This document shows, piece by piece, positions 6,381 through 6,651 of a DNA stretch of 6,651 nt. The DNA comes from Actinomycetes bacterium (GTDB lineage Bacteria; Actinomycetota; Actinomycetes; Mycobacteriales; Mycobacteriaceae): positions 1-6,651 of the forward strand of contig JAHZJY010000208.1 of assembly GCA_022600695.1 (NCBI GenBank), read 5' to 3'. A program made the translations under genes and the position numbers. Under the pieces are notes generated by a model. The model ran no database searches. It saw nothing but the letters and a program-made list of their open reading frames with translations, and was not told the origin of the DNA. Position 1 is the first letter of the stretch, and every line of letters starts with the position of its first letter.

Positions 6381-6399
6381 ATACCGTTGGGATCGGTAT
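6381..6399. repeat. Inverted repeat ATACCG-N7-CGGTAT downstream of the candidate sulfide operon -10
   Basis: Perfect 6-bp arms at 6381-6386 and 6394-6399 are separated by 7 bases. The outer ATACC/GGTAT bases are the same as in the two neighbouring repeats at 6399-6412 and 6430-6449, and the right arm overlaps the candidate -10. It would sit near the transcription start, a good position for a repressor, but the longer spacing differs from the other two. Confidence 0.4.
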
Positions 6400-6422
6400 A
6401 CCGCCAGGGGTACCCACAGCAA
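6395..6422 (-). promoter_or_regulatory. Candidate promoter of the sulfide detoxification operon
   Basis: On the minus strand TTGCTG (complement of 6417-6422) is followed after 16 bp by TATACC (complement of 6395-6400). These are reasonable -35 and -10 matches placed ~70 bp upstream of the start codon. The spacer overlaps the inverted repeat at 6399-6412. The -10 lacks the conserved final T, consistent with a weak or regulated promoter. Confidence 0.4.
6399..6412. promoter_or_regulatory. CsoR/CstR-like operator candidate, copy 2 (inside promoter spacer)
   Basis: TACCGCCAGGGGTA has TACC and GGTA ends over 14 bp, the same overall length and end bases as the core of the site at 6430-6449. It lies between the candidate -35 and -10. 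The centre is less symmetrical, so it would be the weaker of the two sites. Confidence 0.4.
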
Positions 6423-6429
6423 GGAGATT

Positions 6430-6449
6430 ACATACCCCCGAGGGTATGT
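6430..6449. promoter_or_regulatory. CsoR/CstR-like operator candidate, copy 1
   Basis: Perfect 8-bp arms ACATACCC (6430-6437) and GGGTATGT (6442-6449) flank the 4-base centre CCGA. AT-rich ends around a C/G tract, of the form ATACCCC..GGGTAT, are the known operator style of CsoR-family repressors (copper CsoR, persulfide-sensing CstR). It lies just upstream of the candidate -35 of the operon encoding the CstB-like enzyme and SQR, the genes that CstR controls in S. aureus. No csoR/cstR gene is in the window. Confidence 0.6.
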
Positions 6450-6460
6450 GCAAGTGGTCG

Positions 6461-6474
6461 TCCGGGAGCCCGGA
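6461..6474 (-). terminator. GC-rich hairpin just after the HAD phosphatase stop
   Basis: TCCGGG (6461-6466) and CCCGGA (6469-6474) are perfect inverted arms with AG between them. In RNA this allows about a 5-bp GC stem with a 4-base loop, 5 nt after the stop codon of the HAD gene and before the operator region of the sulfide operon. There is no T-run. It would separate the HAD transcript from the sulfide genes on the same strand. Confidence 0.4.
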
Positions 6475-6479
6475 TCTCG

Positions 6480-6651
6480 TCAGAGCCACCAGCGTTCCAG
6501 GACCCGGGCGAGTCCGTCGTCGCCGTTCGGGGCCGTGACCTCATTGGCTGCCGCGAGGGCCTCGGGATGGGCGTTACCCATCGCGACTCCGTGACCGGCC
6601 CAGAGCAGCATCGGGACATCGTTTGGCATGTCACCGAACGCAACGACGTCC
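6480..6651 (-). CDS. HAD-superfamily hydrolase (Cof-type phosphatase), C-terminal fragment cut by the window edge
   Basis: Only the last 56 residues are present, ending at a TGA (complement of 6480-6482). The fragment starts DVVAFGDMPNDVPML, containing HAD motif IV (GDxxND), whose acidic residues bind Mg2+ in this phosphatase superfamily. It continues with WAGHGVAMGNA, the usual segment after motif IV in Cof/HAD-IIB sugar-phosphatase-like enzymes, and NGDDGLARVLERWWL, the common C-terminal NxxDGVA pattern. The substrate cannot be told from this part, because specificity lies in the cap domain outside the window. It is on the same strand as the sulfide operon, but the 154-bp gap with a hairpin and operators suggests separate transcription. 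Confidence 0.85.
   Translation of the reverse strand, partial: DVVAFGDMPNDVPMLLWAGHGVAMGNAHPEALAAANEVTAPNGDDGLARVLERWWL

Noticed and set aside
6326..6382. N-terminal extension of the dioxygenase to an ATG at 6382
   Set aside because: AGGAG with 7-nt spacing and the conserved MKFNQYYLECLSHASY start support 6325; the extension overlaps the promoter and operator area.
6428..6643. Minus-strand frame of 71 codons at the right edge
   Set aside because: It is out of frame with the HAD phosphatase fragment, which shows clear motif IV, and it runs through the operator at 6430-6449.

Overview
The window looks like chromosomal DNA from a high-GC actinobacterium, probably of the Mycobacteriales (Mycolicibacterium, Gordonia or Rhodococcus-like). 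The evidence is strong G/C bias at third codon positions, AGGAG-type ribosome binding sites, actinobacterial protein flavour and compact spacing. The genus is an inference and cannot be fixed from this sequence. I see no mobile element, CRISPR array, tRNA or rRNA.

Layout: (1) positions 1-1560, plus strand, hold the 3' part of an FUSC-family (aromatic acid exporter-like) membrane protein whose start lies before the window. (2) Nine bases further on, and convergent with it, is ptsI (1570-3246, minus), encoding Enzyme I of the PEP:sugar phosphotransferase system. (3) A 166-bp divergent intergenic region (3247-3412) carries a DasR/GntR-like operator next to the ptsI start and a long perfect palindrome (two 23-bp arms). 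(4) ptsH (3413-3670, plus) encodes HPr. (5) A two-gene sulfide detoxification operon on the minus strand is read from right to left: a CstB-like persulfide dioxygenase/rhodanese fusion (4946-6325), then 18 bp later a type II-like sulfide:quinone oxidoreductase (3725-4927). (6) The 154-bp region upstream of that operon (6326-6479) holds a candidate promoter surrounded by ATACC/GGTAT inverted repeats of the kind bound by CsoR/CstR-family repressors. (7) At the right edge is the 3' end of a HAD-family phosphatase (6480-6651, minus).

How the genes work together: PtsI and PtsH are the general phosphotransfer pair (PEP to EI to HPr to sugar-specific EII proteins), here transcribed divergently and without any EII gene in view. 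SQR would oxidise H2S at the membrane, passing electrons to quinone and sulfane sulfur to a thiol acceptor. The CstB-like protein would oxidise the resulting persulfide and/or transfer its sulfur, so the pair is a complete H2S/persulfide clearance module. Its upstream operator pattern suggests induction by reactive sulfur through a CsoR-family regulator encoded elsewhere.

No gene here is of an unknown class. The points most worth a second look are regulatory: the CsoR/CstR-like operator cluster, the dre-like site at ptsI and the 63-bp palindrome between ptsI and ptsH.
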